A DNA stretch of 64,000 nt, taken from positions 1,302,001 through 1,366,000 of the forward strand of contig NZ_CP087724.1 in assembly GCF_024972755.1 (NCBI RefSeq). The letters run 5' to 3'. Source of the DNA: Halanaeroarchaeum sp. HSR-CO. Its GTDB lineage: Archaea > Halobacteriota > Halobacteria > Halobacteriales > Halobacteriaceae. Position numbers and translations under genes: made by a program. How positions within the stretch are numbered: the stretch's first letter is position 1; each line of letters starts with the position of its first letter. The notes beneath the pieces were generated by a model that did not search any database, was not told the origin of the DNA, and saw only the letters and a list, made by a program, of their open reading frames with translations. Below are positions 50,411-58,849 of this stretch, piece after piece.

Positions 50411-52303
50411 ATGAATAACGTCTCTTCGGTCGACGACACCGGTGATGGGCCGGCCGTCGTTCGCCTCGATCCTGGGTGTACCCGGGACGACGTCGCGGAG
50501 GGGGAACGATACGTCGCCCGGGTCAACGGCGTCGTCGACTACGGCATCTTCGTCGATCTATCGAAGCACGTCTCGGGTCTCGTTCACGAATCCACGCTCT
50601 CTGGGCAGTACGATGTGGGCGACGAACTCGTCGTCGAACTCGTGGAGATCAGGGAGAACGGCGACCTGAGCTTCGAACCGGTCGCCGTCGAGCCTACCGA
50701 TCCAGTCGAACGACACCCGAGCTACGACCGGACCGCTGCCGGTGTTCTCTCCCAGAAGGTCGGCGAGACGGTTCATCTCGAGGGCGAAGTCGTCCAGGCC
50801 AAGCAGACCGGCGGCCCGACGATATTCCGCGTGCGAGACGAGACGGCGATCGTCCCCTGTACCGCCTTCGAGGAGGCGGGGGTCAGGGCCCACCCGTCTG
50901 TCGCGGTGGGCGATCTGGTCCACGTCAGTGGGACCGTCGAGACCCGGGATGACAGCGTCCAGGTCGAGATCGAGGACCTCGAGCGTTTGGCGAAGGACCG
51001 CGGGAGGTCGGTCGAACAGCGACTCGAGGCCGCCGTCAGTGAACAGGCAGAACCCCCCGAACTCGACCCGCTCGTCGAATGGCCGGCACTCGAGGGGATG
51101 ATTCCCGACCTCCGACGGGTCGCCCGCCGACTCCGTCGAACCGTCCTCGAGAGCAGACCGATTCGGATCCGACATCACGCAGATGGTGACGGGATGTGCG
51201 CCGCGGTTCCCGTTCAGCTCGCCCTCGAACGCCTCATCGAGAAGACCCACGCCGAACCGGCGGCGAAACGTCACCTCCTCAAGCGGTTGCCCAGCAAGGC
51301 ACCGTACTACGAGATGGAGGACGCCACACGCGATCTGAACTACTCGCTGGGTGACCGTGACCGACATGGCCAGAAACTCCCGCTGTTGCTCATGCTCGAC
51401 AATGGGAGCACCGAAGAGGACCGACCGGCGTATCGGACCCTCGATCATTACGACATCCCCATCCTCGTGGTCGACCACCACCATCCCGACCACGAGGCCG
51501 TGGAGCCCTTCGTCGAGGAGCACGTCAACCCGTACCTGCACGGCGAGGACTACCGGATCACGGCCGGGATGTTGAGCGTCGAACTGGCCCGCATGATCGA
51601 CCCCGAAATGACCGAGGAACTCCGACACGTGCCAGCAGTCGCCGGGCTCTCGGACCGGTCGAAGGCCGACGAGATGGACGATTATCTGGCGCTGGCCGAG
51701 GACGCGGGGTATGAACGCGACGCCCTCGAGGAGATCGGCGAGGCCCTCGACTACGAGGCGTACATGCTTCGATACAACGACGGTCGGAGTCTCATCTACG
51801 ACGTCCTCGGCATCGACGACGCGGACGAACCACGACACCGCGAATTGATCGAATTCCTCGCCGATCGGGCGGCACGCGACGTCGATTCCCAACTCGGCGA
51901 CGCGATGGACCACGTGGAACACGAGCGGGTCGCGAACGGCGCCCACCTCTACCGTATCGACCTCGACGACCACGCCCATCGATTTACCTATCCCGCACCG
52001 GGGAAGACGACCGGCGAGATTCACGATCGGAAGGTCGTCGAGACGGGCGAACCCGTGATTACCATCGGCTACGGTCCCGACTTCGCGGTGCTTCGGAGCG
52101 ACGGGGTCCGCCTCGACATCCCCCAGATGGTGACCGATCTGAACGACGAGTTGCCCGGCGCAGGCGTGAGCGGTGGCGGCCACCTCGTGGTTGGAAGCAT
52201 CCGGTTCGTTCCCGGGATGCGCGAAGCGGTTCTCGACGCGCTCATCGAGAAGATGGCGAGTGCCGAGATCGACGAGGCACTGTCCAGCACCCTCGACCGT
52301 TAA
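50411..52303 (+). CDS. DHH-family phosphoesterase with S1 and OB domains (RecJ-like nuclease)
   Basis: 630 residues. An S1 domain (about 28-92; VARVNGVVDYGIFVDLSKHV) is followed by an OB/tRNA-anti-like domain (about 115-195), the DHH domain (about 245-470) and DHHA1 (about 520-625; GVSGGGHLVVGS). The catalytic motifs are intact: H256, D258 and D260 (RHHADGDG), D330 (LMLDNGS) and D355-H356-H357 (VVDHHHPD). It should be a Mn2+/Mg2+-dependent single-strand exonuclease or phosphodiesterase acting on DNA or RNA. This architecture (COG1107) is archaeal. It is divergent from the JAMM-ribL pair and shares its TTAA stop motif with the PLD gene. Confidence 0.9.
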   Translation: MNNVSSVDDTGDGPAVVRLDPGCTRDDVAEGERYVARVNGVVDYGIFVDLSKHVSGLVHESTLSGQYDVGDELVVELVEIRENGDLSFEPVAVEPTDPVERHPSYDRTAAGVLSQKVGETVHLEGEVVQAKQTGGPTIFRVRDETAIVPCTAFEEAGVRAHPSVAVGDLVHVSGTVETRDDSVQVEIEDLERLAKDRGRSVEQRLEAAVSEQAEPPELDPLVEWPALEGMIPDLRRVARRLRRTVLESRPIRIRHHADGDGMCAAVPVQLALERLIEKTHAEPAAKRHLLKRLPSKAPYYEMEDATRDLNYSLGDRDRHGQKLPLLLMLDNGSTEEDRPAYRTLDHYDIPILVVDHHHPDHEAVEPFVEEHVNPYLHGEDYRITAGMLSVELARMIDPEMTEELRHVPAVAGLSDRSKADEMDDYLALAEDAGYERDALEEIGEALDYEAYMLRYNDGRSLIYDVLGIDDADEPRHRELIEFLADRAARDVDSQLGDAMDHVEHERVANGAHLYRIDLDDHAHRFTYPAPGKTTGEIHDRKVVETGEPVITIGYGPDFAVLRSDGVRLDIPQMVTDLNDELPGAGVSGGGHLVVGSIRFVPGMREAVLDALIEKMASAEIDEALSSTLDR

Positions 52304-53853
52304 TCCCCGGTCGCCGGGTCGAAATCGAACGTTTTCGCGAACCCGACTGCCCCGATCACGGCTGTCGCTAGCCCGGCCAGCATCGACCAGTGGATTCGCC
52401 AGGCCGCACCCCGCCAGTCTGCCCGAAAGAGTCGCGTGTAATACCGTCCGACTGCCGGGTCGCTGACCACGACCGCAACCTCCCGGTTCTCGCGGAGGGC
52501 GGTGGGATTCCAGTTGAGACTCCCCACGGCGGCGTGGTGTTCGTCGACGACCATCCCCTTTACGTGGAGGTGGTCGTACCGCGACCGTGGTTCGACGAGT
52601 CTGACTGTCAATGGGAGGTCCTCCGTGTCGGCCTGGCGGGAGAGGTTCTCCGCGAGCGCCGTGTTGTCCTCGTCGACGTACCAGGCACCGCCGAGGAGGA
52701 TCCGAACCGAGACGCCACGGCGCGCGGCGTCGACGGCCGCGTTGAGGAGTGGCCCGTCCTCGTCGATGGATACCTGCTGGATCCGGATCGATTCGTCCGC
52801 GTCGTCGATGCGATCTAACATGGCCGACTCGGCATTGTCCGGGGCCACCAGGACCTGCGCGGACGCCGCAGTGGACTCCACAGGCGCGAATCGAGTAGGG
52901 TATCGTCCGTCTGCGACTGCGTCGGGTTGTCCGTCCGGTGAGAGACTATCCCAGTGCCGACCGTCTACCCACTCGGAGTCCTCGGCGAACACGGTCGCCA
53001 GGTGATCGGCGAGTTGCCTCTCCTCGAGGACGACACCCCACCCACGACTGGCCTTGCCGCCGACGCCAGCGGGTTTCCAGTTCTCCGAGGTCACCAGTAC
53101 CGTGTCGTCGACGACCGCGTATTTCGCGTGGTGGTATCGGTATCTGCCGCGTGGGCCTCCCGAAGCGGTGACTTCGATCCCGCGGGCGCTCAGCCGATCG
53201 AGCGTGCGTATCTGCGCCGCCGACGTCCCACCGACTGGCGATTCATCGACGAGAACCGCCACATCGACACCTCGCCGATGGGCGGCGAGGAGCGCGTCGG
53301 CTACGGCCGACGAGGACATGGTGTATCCCGCGAGGAGGATGCGTCGGTCCGCGGCCTCGATGCGGTCGAGGGGAACGGTGGGCGTGTCTGGGAGCGCGAA
53401 CGCCGTCACCGGGACGTTCGTCGACGATACCACCGGGAGGTCGGTCGATCCGAGCGGAGTCCAGGACTCTCCATCCCACACTTCCGCGGTCGGGGCACGG
53501 TCGTACGTGAGTGTCGATACCGGCTCCCCCTCCCGGAGGAGGGTCACGGTCTCACCACCGTTAGATAAGGCGAGTCCATCATCGACGACGACGGTCTCGT
53601 GATCGGTCAACCGAGAAGCGACCCGCGGGTCGTCGGTGACGGCGACCGCGCCATCGACCGATCTGTCCGGGAGGTCGATCGTATTTTCGCCGTCGGAGAG
53701 AGAATACTCGTCGAGAGCCGCGTTCTCCTTTATCTCGAGAACGACGAACTCTCCCTCGTCACCGTCTGTCGCTGGATTCGGATAGACCCCAACGAGCGAT
53801 ACCGAACCGCTCGAAGCGACGAGAGCGAGTGCGAGCGCAAGACGCCAGATCAC
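52300..53853 (-). CDS. Phospholipase D-family membrane protein with lamin-tail-like domain
   Basis: 517 residues from the GTG at 53853, chosen because a TATA box lies 27 bp upstream. It has a signal-like helix (about 3-22), then a beta-rich domain (about 23-140; EGEFVVLEIKENAALDEYSL) resembling a lamin-tail domain. Two PLD-like phosphodiesterase domains follow, with HxK motifs HHAKYAVVDDTVLVTSENW (about 245) and HLHVKGMVVDEHHAAVGSLN (about 445). A C-terminal transmembrane helix (WSMLAGLATAVIGAVGFAKT) ends the protein. It is probably displayed outside the cell. The substrate (lipid or nucleic acid) is unknown. Confidence 0.85.
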   Translation of the reverse strand: MIWRLALALALVASSGSVSLVGVYPNPATDGDEGEFVVLEIKENAALDEYSLSDGENTIDLPDRSVDGAVAVTDDPRVASRLTDHETVVVDDGLALSNGGETVTLLREGEPVSTLTYDRAPTAEVWDGESWTPLGSTDLPVVSSTNVPVTAFALPDTPTVPLDRIEAADRRILLAGYTMSSSAVADALLAAHRRGVDVAVLVDESPVGGTSAAQIRTLDRLSARGIEVTASGGPRGRYRYHHAKYAVVDDTVLVTSENWKPAGVGGKASRGWGVVLEERQLADHLATVFAEDSEWVDGRHWDSLSPDGQPDAVADGRYPTRFAPVESTAASAQVLVAPDNAESAMLDRIDDADESIRIQQVSIDEDGPLLNAAVDAARRGVSVRILLGGAWYVDEDNTALAENLSRQADTEDLPLTVRLVEPRSRYDHLHVKGMVVDEHHAAVGSLNWNPTALRENREVAVVVSDPAVGRYYTRLFRADWRGAAWRIHWSMLAGLATAVIGAVGFAKTFDFDPATGD

Positions 53854-53876
53854 GTGCCGGGTTGGTCGGATCCTCG

Positions 53877-53884
53877 TATATAAA
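53877..53884 (-). promoter_or_regulatory. TATA box of the PLD-family gene
   Basis: TTTATATA on the minus strand is centred 27 bp before the GTG at 53853. It decides the start and implies a leaderless GTG transcript. On the plus strand TATATAAA could also serve the small gene at 53934, with a leader of about 27 nt. Confidence 0.65.
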
Positions 53885-53933
53885 CGGTCGGCAGTCGCGT
53901 GGGTTTTTGGTGTTCGCCCGTTCGAACTGTGGT

Positions 53934-54176
53934 ATGAACGGTATCGCAGCAACCCTCCGACTGGCCGGGGCCGCAATCGGCGCGGTCGGAGCCATCCTCC
54001 TGTTCATCGAGTTCTTCCAGGTGCCGAGTTACGTCCGCTACGACACGGACTTCGAGAGCTACAACCTGGAGATATCACCGGCGACAGCGAGCGAATACAC
54101 GTGGTTCGGCCGTATTGGCGCACTCGCGCTGGCGGTCGCCTTCAGCCTTCAGTTGTTGGCAGGATTTCTGGGTTAG
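53934..54176 (+). CDS. Small two-helix membrane protein
   Basis: 80 residues from the ATG at 53934. Two hydrophobic helices (about 5-27, LRLAGAAIGAVGAILLFIEF, and 58-79, IGALALAVAFSLQLLAGFLG) flank an extracytoplasmic Tyr-rich loop (PSYVRYDTDFESYNLEIS). The DNA has coding-like codon use and a clean stop that shares TTAG with the convergent HEAT-repeat gene. No family recognised. Confidence 0.7.
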   Translation: MNGIAATLRLAGAAIGAVGAILLFIEFFQVPSYVRYDTDFESYNLEISPATASEYTWFGRIGALALAVAFSLQLLAGFLG

Positions 54177-55468
54177 GCCGGTACTTCCCCATCGAGGGCT
54201 TTGACCGCCTTCGATGCCTCGACCGAGACGATGTAGGGCTGGTCGTCGGCGTACTCCGCAGCGGTCTCCAGCGCACGTTCGGTGCCGATCTGGACGAGCG
54301 CCCAGGCCGCACTCGCTCTGACCAGGTTGTCTTCGTCAACGTCGTCGAGGACGTCGGCAAGCGGTTCGATGGCCCGCGTATCGCCGATCAGGCCGAGCGA
54401 GCGGGCTGCCTGGCTTCGGACGCTTTCGTCGTCGACGACGAGCTGCTGAGCGACCGACTCGGTCGTCTCTTCGCTCCCGATCGCCCCGAGGGCCTTGAGC
54501 GCGACCGTCTGCAACGACGGATTCCCTTCGGATTCGGCGTGTTTCTTGACCGCCGACACTCCGTCCTCGGCACCGATCTTGCCGATGGCTTCGATGGCCA
54601 GTTCGTTCCGGCGGTTGGCGAGTCCGGTCAGTTCCTCGAGGCCGGCGGGGTCGCCCATCCGAAGGAGGGACTCGACGCAGTGGCGCTGGATGAAGTCGGA
54701 ATCGCCCATCTTCTCCAACAGCAAAAGGACCATCTCGACGTTGCCACGCTTCTCCCAGGTTTTCAGCGCGCTCCACTCCGGTGGGAAGTCCTTGAACTTC
54801 CGGCCTTCGATCGGTTCGTAGAAGCCCTCGCGTCTGAGTTGCTCGCGAATCTCGAGGTCCAACCAGGCGGTAGACGCGTCGACGTCGTCAGCGAGTTCGT
54901 CCGTGAGATCGAGGAGGGAGGCGATCGTCGCTGCGTCGTCGTCGGCGTCGAGGTCCGCGGCTTCGACTGCCTGCATTGCAATCTCCAGTTCGTTTGCCAG
55001 TTCCGACGGATCGGGAACCGGTTCGCCGAAGTCGGCGTCGACGTGCTGAGTGAACCCATCCGTATACGTTTCAACGACCGGAAGGAGTTCGTCAGTCCCC
55101 TCCTTTGCCCAGCGCGTGTCGGCGATGGTCGATCGAACGTCGTCGATGGCGTCGACCACGTCCGAACCGTAGGGACCACGCTGATCCTCGGCGTCGTCAC
55201 GAAGGTCCTCGAGTCGTGATTCGAGGTCGTCTTTCGGATCTTCGGGATCTTCGTCTTCGTCTTCCGGCTCGATCAATGGGATGTCCGCGTCTTCGAGGTC
55301 GGCTTCGATCTCCTCGAGTATTTCATCGACCTCGTCGAGATCCGGCTCCGTTGTTGCATCCTGGAGTGTTGCTTCGGCCTCATCGAGTCTCGATTCGAAC
55401 TCCGCAACCTGCGGATCTACGTCGTTCTCGTCTGGAGTCGCGTCGGACTCCTCGTCCCCGTCGCTCAT
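54173..55468 (-). CDS. HEAT-repeat protein with acidic N-terminus
   Basis: 431 residues. A very acidic N-terminal third (about 1-110, nearly half Asp/Glu) is followed by helical repeats. PBS-lyase/HEAT-like repeats become clear from about 245: GDPAGLEELTGLANRRNELA, GNPSLQTVALKALGAIGSEE, and DDESVRSQAARSLGLIGDTR with AIEPLADVLDDVDEDNLVRA. HEAT repeats act as protein-binding scaffolds, and the phycobilin-lyase name of the repeat does not imply lyase activity. It is cytoplasmic. The partner is unknown. Confidence 0.85.
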   Translation of the reverse strand: MSDGDEESDATPDENDVDPQVAEFESRLDEAEATLQDATTEPDLDEVDEILEEIEADLEDADIPLIEPEDEDEDPEDPKDDLESRLEDLRDDAEDQRGPYGSDVVDAIDDVRSTIADTRWAKEGTDELLPVVETYTDGFTQHVDADFGEPVPDPSELANELEIAMQAVEAADLDADDDAATIASLLDLTDELADDVDASTAWLDLEIREQLRREGFYEPIEGRKFKDFPPEWSALKTWEKRGNVEMVLLLLEKMGDSDFIQRHCVESLLRMGDPAGLEELTGLANRRNELAIEAIGKIGAEDGVSAVKKHAESEGNPSLQTVALKALGAIGSEETTESVAQQLVVDDESVRSQAARSLGLIGDTRAIEPLADVLDDVDEDNLVRASAAWALVQIGTERALETAAEYADDQPYIVSVEASKAVKALDGEVPA

Positions 55469-55492
55469 ACCTTCGATGTTCCGCGAGAAATC

Positions 55493-56185
55493 CTATGAGC
55501 GTTTCCCTTCGTCGCGCGGGTAGTACCGTGGTGACAGAAGGAGGTAGCCGAGCGCCCACGCGAACAGGACGGTCGGGAAGACCCTATCTAGCGCGCTGGG
55601 GAACAGGACGGCCAGTCCCTGAACGACACCCATGACCAGTGCGTCCCGTGTCCAGAGATCGGGGTAGGTGACCGGCGCCAGCATCGCGAGCGAGAGGAGT
55701 GCCGTCCCAGTGAGGATCGAAACCGGACCGAGCCCGGCGAGGATTCCGGTTGCGATGAGCGTTGCCGCGAGCGTCGTCTGCGCACCCTCTGTCGACGAGT
55801 TTCCGACGTCGAGGGCGGTGTACAGTCCGAGGCGGACGACAGCTGTCGCGACAAAAACGGCCGGGATACCGATCCACGCGGTTTGCTCCCACCACGGCAT
55901 CGACGACGACCCGATCGTTCCGCCGAGAGCGACGACGGTGAACGCCGGTGCGACGCCGAAGGTGGCTACGTCGGCGAGCGAATCGAGATGGGGGCCGTAC
56001 TGTGTCCCCCCGCGCCACCGGGCCACGATTCCATCGATCGCATCGAGGATGGCGCCCAGGAGGATGACCCTGGCGGCGAGAGACGGATCGACCGCCGCCG
56101 CGACGACGGCCACGAACCCGACGGCAGCATTCGTGACGGTGACGTGGTCGGCGAGTCCGAGTCGTCCGGCGAACCGTGGCCGCAT
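55493..56185 (-). CDS. CDP-alcohol phosphatidyltransferase, archaetidylserine synthase-like
   Basis: 230 residues. The CDP-alcohol phosphotransferase motif is visible as DAIDGIVARWRGGTQYGPHLDSLAD (about 49-73; pattern D-x2-D-G-x2-A-R-x8-G-x3-D-x3-D). Six membrane helices are expected. It matches the haloarchaeal branch called protein-sorting-system archaetidylserine synthase (PssA), which supplies archaetidylserine and is needed for archaeosortase-dependent lipid anchoring of the S-layer protein. The decarboxylase PssD and archaeosortase are not in the window, so this role is inferred by similarity. Confidence 0.83.
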   Translation of the reverse strand: MRPRFAGRLGLADHVTVTNAAVGFVAVVAAAVDPSLAARVILLGAILDAIDGIVARWRGGTQYGPHLDSLADVATFGVAPAFTVVALGGTIGSSSMPWWEQTAWIGIPAVFVATAVVRLGLYTALDVGNSSTEGAQTTLAATLIATGILAGLGPVSILTGTALLSLAMLAPVTYPDLWTRDALVMGVVQGLAVLFPSALDRVFPTVLFAWALGYLLLSPRYYPRDEGKRS

Positions 56186-56287
56186 ACGCCGAGGAAAGCG
56201 GAACGGCTCCTTACGTGTTTATACTTCGCGGCACCGTCGGTGGGTGGATTCGACAGTGAAAAAGACGTCTCGGTTGGTTCCTCGGGA

Positions 56288-56908
56288 CTACTCGTCGACG
56301 TCCGCTGCCGCTTCCTCTTCCGCGTGGACTTCCTCGGGGTGTGCCTCGAGGGTCGTCTTCTCGACCTCGACGCGGCGGAGGGGGTAGATCGTTTTCGCTT
56401 CGTTGTAGATCGCACTGGAGAGTCGCCCCTGGACGATGCTGTCCAGGAGTCCTTCGAAGGTCCGTTCGGCTGCGGCCTCTTCGACGAGGTCCAGCATGGT
56501 CCGACGGATGGCCTCTTTCTGGCTGCGGTCCGCGACTTTCGTGGTGAAGGCCACCGGTTGCACCTGGACGCGGTAATCGTCCGCGGTGCGGACGGTCAGG
56601 ATGGCCTTGACCTTCGAGGAGCCACGACGGACGAGACTCCGATTGTAATCGCGGGTCAGTTCCTGCTTGATGAGCTCGGTGTACGCGGCGTCGCTGCCGA
56701 CGTCGGTCACCCTGAAGGTGAGCTTGATGTTGTTCTCGCCACCGTCGTCGGTGACGTCACCCAGGGTCGTTTCGATGGTTCGGTCCAGTACCTTTTCCGG
56801 TTCGTCAGCGGGGGTCTCGCCGATCTCCGCCCGGTCGAACTGCTCCGGGGCGAGGACGGTGTACCACCGCTTCTCTTGACTCCGTTTGGAGACTGATCGT
56901 TCACTCAT
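56288..56908 (-). CDS. rps3ae: 30S ribosomal protein S3ae (eS1)
   Basis: 206 residues from the ATG at 56908 (MSERSVSKRSQEKRWYTVLA). Family blocks include KRWYTVLAPEQFDRAEIGET, LTRDYNRSLVRRGSSKVKAI and KDLVEEAAAERTF-like LDLVEEAAAERTFEGLLDSI, with an acidic C-terminal tail. It is the archaeal/eukaryotic small-subunit protein eS1. The start overlaps the Pcc1 stop by 8 nt, so it is the last gene of the rps15 operon. Confidence 0.95.
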   Translation of the reverse strand: MSERSVSKRSQEKRWYTVLAPEQFDRAEIGETPADEPEKVLDRTIETTLGDVTDDGGENNIKLTFRVTDVGSDAAYTELIKQELTRDYNRSLVRRGSSKVKAILTVRTADDYRVQVQPVAFTTKVADRSQKEAIRRTMLDLVEEAAAERTFEGLLDSIVQGRLSSAIYNEAKTIYPLRRVEVEKTTLEAHPEEVHAEEEAAADVDE

Positions 56909-57158
56909 GTGTTGATGTGGTGTGTCGTTCGGCGAGCTGTACGAGTTCGTCAGCGACGGCGCAGTTGACGACGTAATCGTCGAGTGTCGATCGCAGACCA
57001 CTGGTCGAATCGCGTTCGATGGTCGTGACCACCTGGTCGGGACCGTTCTCCGGTCGGTCGACGGTGGTGGTGATGGAGGCCGTGTTGTCCGGGCGAATCG
57101 AGGCGGCGACCGCCTCGGGGTCCGACACGTCGGTTCTGATGATCGCCGTCCGCGTCAT
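56901..57158 (-). CDS. pcc1: KEOPS complex subunit Pcc1
   Basis: 85 residues from the ATG at 57158. The small alpha/beta fold shows AAIIRTDVSDPEAVAASIRP-like opening (MTRTAIIRTDVSDPEAVAAS), a central beta-rich TTTVDRPENGPDQVVTTIER, and the helix LRSTLDDYVVNCAVADELVQ typical of Pcc1. Pcc1 dimerises the KEOPS complex, which makes t6A37 in tRNA. The gene overlaps the upstream DHH gene (57155-57158, ATGA) and the downstream rps3ae gene (56901-56908). Confidence 0.88.
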   Translation of the reverse strand: MTRTAIIRTDVSDPEAVAASIRPDNTASITTTVDRPENGPDQVVTTIERDSTSGLRSTLDDYVVNCAVADELVQLAERHTTSTHE

Positions 57159-58270
57159 TCTCGCCCCTCCAGACTCGTGACGAGCGCATCCGTCTCCGTT
57201 TCGGCCCACGCACTCGCGAGCCCCGCGTGGCCGCCGACGGAATCGATGCCGTCGAGCGACGCGAGTCGGTCCCTCGCATCGTGGTCCGACGTGGCCAGCG
57301 CGACCTCGTCCGCATCGACGACCAGCACGGTCGGTTCCGCCGAGCGGAAATCTCGAACGAGTCGAGCCGTCGTCCACGGGTCCGCACCGTCCGTCTCGAG
57401 GACGACGAACCCAGAATGGCGGGTTCTATCGCCGAGTCGGACGGCGTCGTGCACGGCACTCGCGTGCTCGCGCCAGGCCTCCAGAACGTCAGTTCGGTCG
57501 GCGTGGTCGAGTGCGAGTGCGGTGGCAAGACCCGGTTCGGTACGCGCGAGGACGGCGAGGACGTCCGCGTACCCCTCTACGGTTTCGAAGGGGCCTTCCG
57601 AGAGGACGTGTGGGCGCAGGACCCGCTCGATGGCCGTGACGGCGCTCTCCGGTGCCGGTGGCTCGGTCGCGGCGAGCGCGACGGCAGAGGCGACGCGTCG
57701 GTGGGCAGCCTCGTCCATGGCCGCCGGCAGATCGAGTTCGGCGAGCAGCGCTCCTCCACGTTGTTCGTCGCCGGAGATATCGGCGTGGAACAGCGTCGAG
57801 TGGGCGAGACCATCACCGAGGTCGGCCGTCGGTATGCCGACTCCCGGGCGGCGGTGGACGCCGGATTCGGTGGCTGCATCGAGGGCCTCACCGTGCGGGA
57901 CCGTCCCCGCCGCAAGAGCCCCCGCAATGGCCAGGATGGCGTCGGGGTCACCGAATTCGCTCGCCACCTCGAACGCTGCGATGGCGTTGGATTCGGCGAA
58001 GAGGACCGAGTCGGCGTCCTCGCCCTCGATACCGACAGAGACGGTCGTCTCGGTCGACGATTCGATCCGTCGGTCGGCCGCCGCGCGCGTTCGGACCGTC
58101 GAAACCTGGTAGGGCGTCGCCGGTTCGAGCGCGTTCGCGAGAATCCCCGCCGCGGCGACCGAGTCGCCGTCGGCGTGGCTCACGACGTGGACGAAGTCGG
58201 CCTCGCGCAGCGTGGCGGTGAGCGCCGAGACGTCCGGGTCGGTTGCGGCGGTTCGACCGGTGGTCGCCAT
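57155..58270 (-). CDS. RecJ/Cdc45-like DHH-superfamily protein, catalytic motifs degenerate
   Basis: 371 residues. Motif I is kept in part (SHADGDS; H32, D34, D36, but Ser for Gly). Motif II, normally VxxDxG, reads VSVGIEG around residue 80 with no Asp. The DHH triad expected near 93-97 is replaced (AESNAIAAF). The C-terminal DHHA1 Gly/His signature persists as GIDSVGGHAGLA. This fits the archaeal RecJ homologues (GAN/Cdc45-like) that partner GINS in the replicative helicase and are inactivated in some lineages. It sits between rps15 and pcc1/rps3ae, a known neighbourhood for archaeal RecJ. A structural role is inferred; exonuclease activity looks unlikely. Confidence 0.8.
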   Translation of the reverse strand: MATTGRTAATDPDVSALTATLREADFVHVVSHADGDSVAAAGILANALEPATPYQVSTVRTRAAADRRIESSTETTVSVGIEGEDADSVLFAESNAIAAFEVASEFGDPDAILAIAGALAAGTVPHGEALDAATESGVHRRPGVGIPTADLGDGLAHSTLFHADISGDEQRGGALLAELDLPAAMDEAAHRRVASAVALAATEPPAPESAVTAIERVLRPHVLSEGPFETVEGYADVLAVLARTEPGLATALALDHADRTDVLEAWREHASAVHDAVRLGDRTRHSGFVVLETDGADPWTTARLVRDFRSAEPTVLVVDADEVALATSDHDARDRLASLDGIDSVGGHAGLASAWAETETDALVTSLEGRE

Positions 58271-58276
58271 CTGGGG

Positions 58277-58741
58277 TTACTCCACGAGCTCCTTCGCGTT
58301 CTCGTAGGTGTACTCGAAGTCCTGGTCGATGGCGTCGCCGCGGTAGTAGTTGGCGAGCCGACGGATCTTGGACTCGGTGTTCTGCAGGGCACGCTTGTTC
58401 GAATGGTCCTGCTGATTCTCGTCCATGTGCTGGCGGAGGTTGACCGCCTTCTCGAGGAGGTTGTACAGATCCTCGGGAAGTTCAGGGGCTGCGTCGTTGT
58501 CCTCGAGGATTTCGGTGATCTTCTTCCCGGTGGCAGCCTTCACGTTCGGGACGGGCGTGCCCTGTACGCCTTCGTCACGAAGCTTGAGCCCGATCTGGCT
58601 CGGGTCGTGGCCTTCGTCGGCAAGTTCGACGACGCGCGCTTCGATAGCGTCCGCGTCGACGTCGCTCCACTCCGGTGGCTCGTCTGTCGCCGGTTTGTCC
58701 GAACCGGACGTTCCCCGGCGACGGGTATGCATTCGTGCCAT
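58277..58741 (-). CDS. rps15: 30S ribosomal protein S15
   Basis: 154 residues from the ATG at 58741 (MARMHTRRRGTSGSDKPATD), the standard archaeal S15 start. The N-terminal extension (about 1-70) is typical of archaeal/eukaryotic uS15. The rRNA-binding helices include LYNLLEKAVNLRQHMDENQQ (about 93-112) and DHSNKRALQNTESKIRRLAN. It is the first gene of the operon rps15-DHH-pcc1-rps3ae; the DHH gene begins 6 bp after its stop. Several inverted repeats lie in its 5' region. Confidence 0.96.
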   Translation of the reverse strand: MARMHTRRRGTSGSDKPATDEPPEWSDVDADAIEARVVELADEGHDPSQIGLKLRDEGVQGTPVPNVKAATGKKITEILEDNDAAPELPEDLYNLLEKAVNLRQHMDENQQDHSNKRALQNTESKIRRLANYYRGDAIDQDFEYTYENAKELVE

Positions 58742-58766
58742 AGCTGTCGGATTGGAACTGCACGTA

Positions 58767-58849
58767 CCGCAGGATAGCGGGCCGGCGTCGTGCCGGCGAG
58801 CACTACCGCAATCCCGAGTCCACGTGGGTGGACGAGTCAGATTTGCGGT
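58767..58849 (-). promoter_or_regulatory. Cluster of inverted repeats upstream of rps15 (possible structured mRNA leader)
   Basis: There are three successive inverted repeats. CCGC/GCGG lies at 58767-58770 and 58777-58780 (6-nt loop). GCCGGC/GCCGGC lies at 58781-58786 and 58792-58797 (5-nt loop). A two-part stem has ACCGCAA (58805-58811) pairing TTGCGGT (58843-58849) around GTCCAC (58818-58823) and GTGGAC (58828-58833). They end 25 nt before the rps15 ATG. A CTTTAG box at about 58888-58893 could start a transcript that includes all of them. A further pair GGCTCC/GGAGCC is at 58907-58912 and 58939-58944. Confidence 0.5.

Noticed and set aside
52300-53976. Longer PLD-family reading starting at 53976
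   Set aside because: The added 41 residues are basic and unlike a signal peptide. A GTG at 53853 sits at leaderless distance from a strong TATA box and begins directly at the signal helix.
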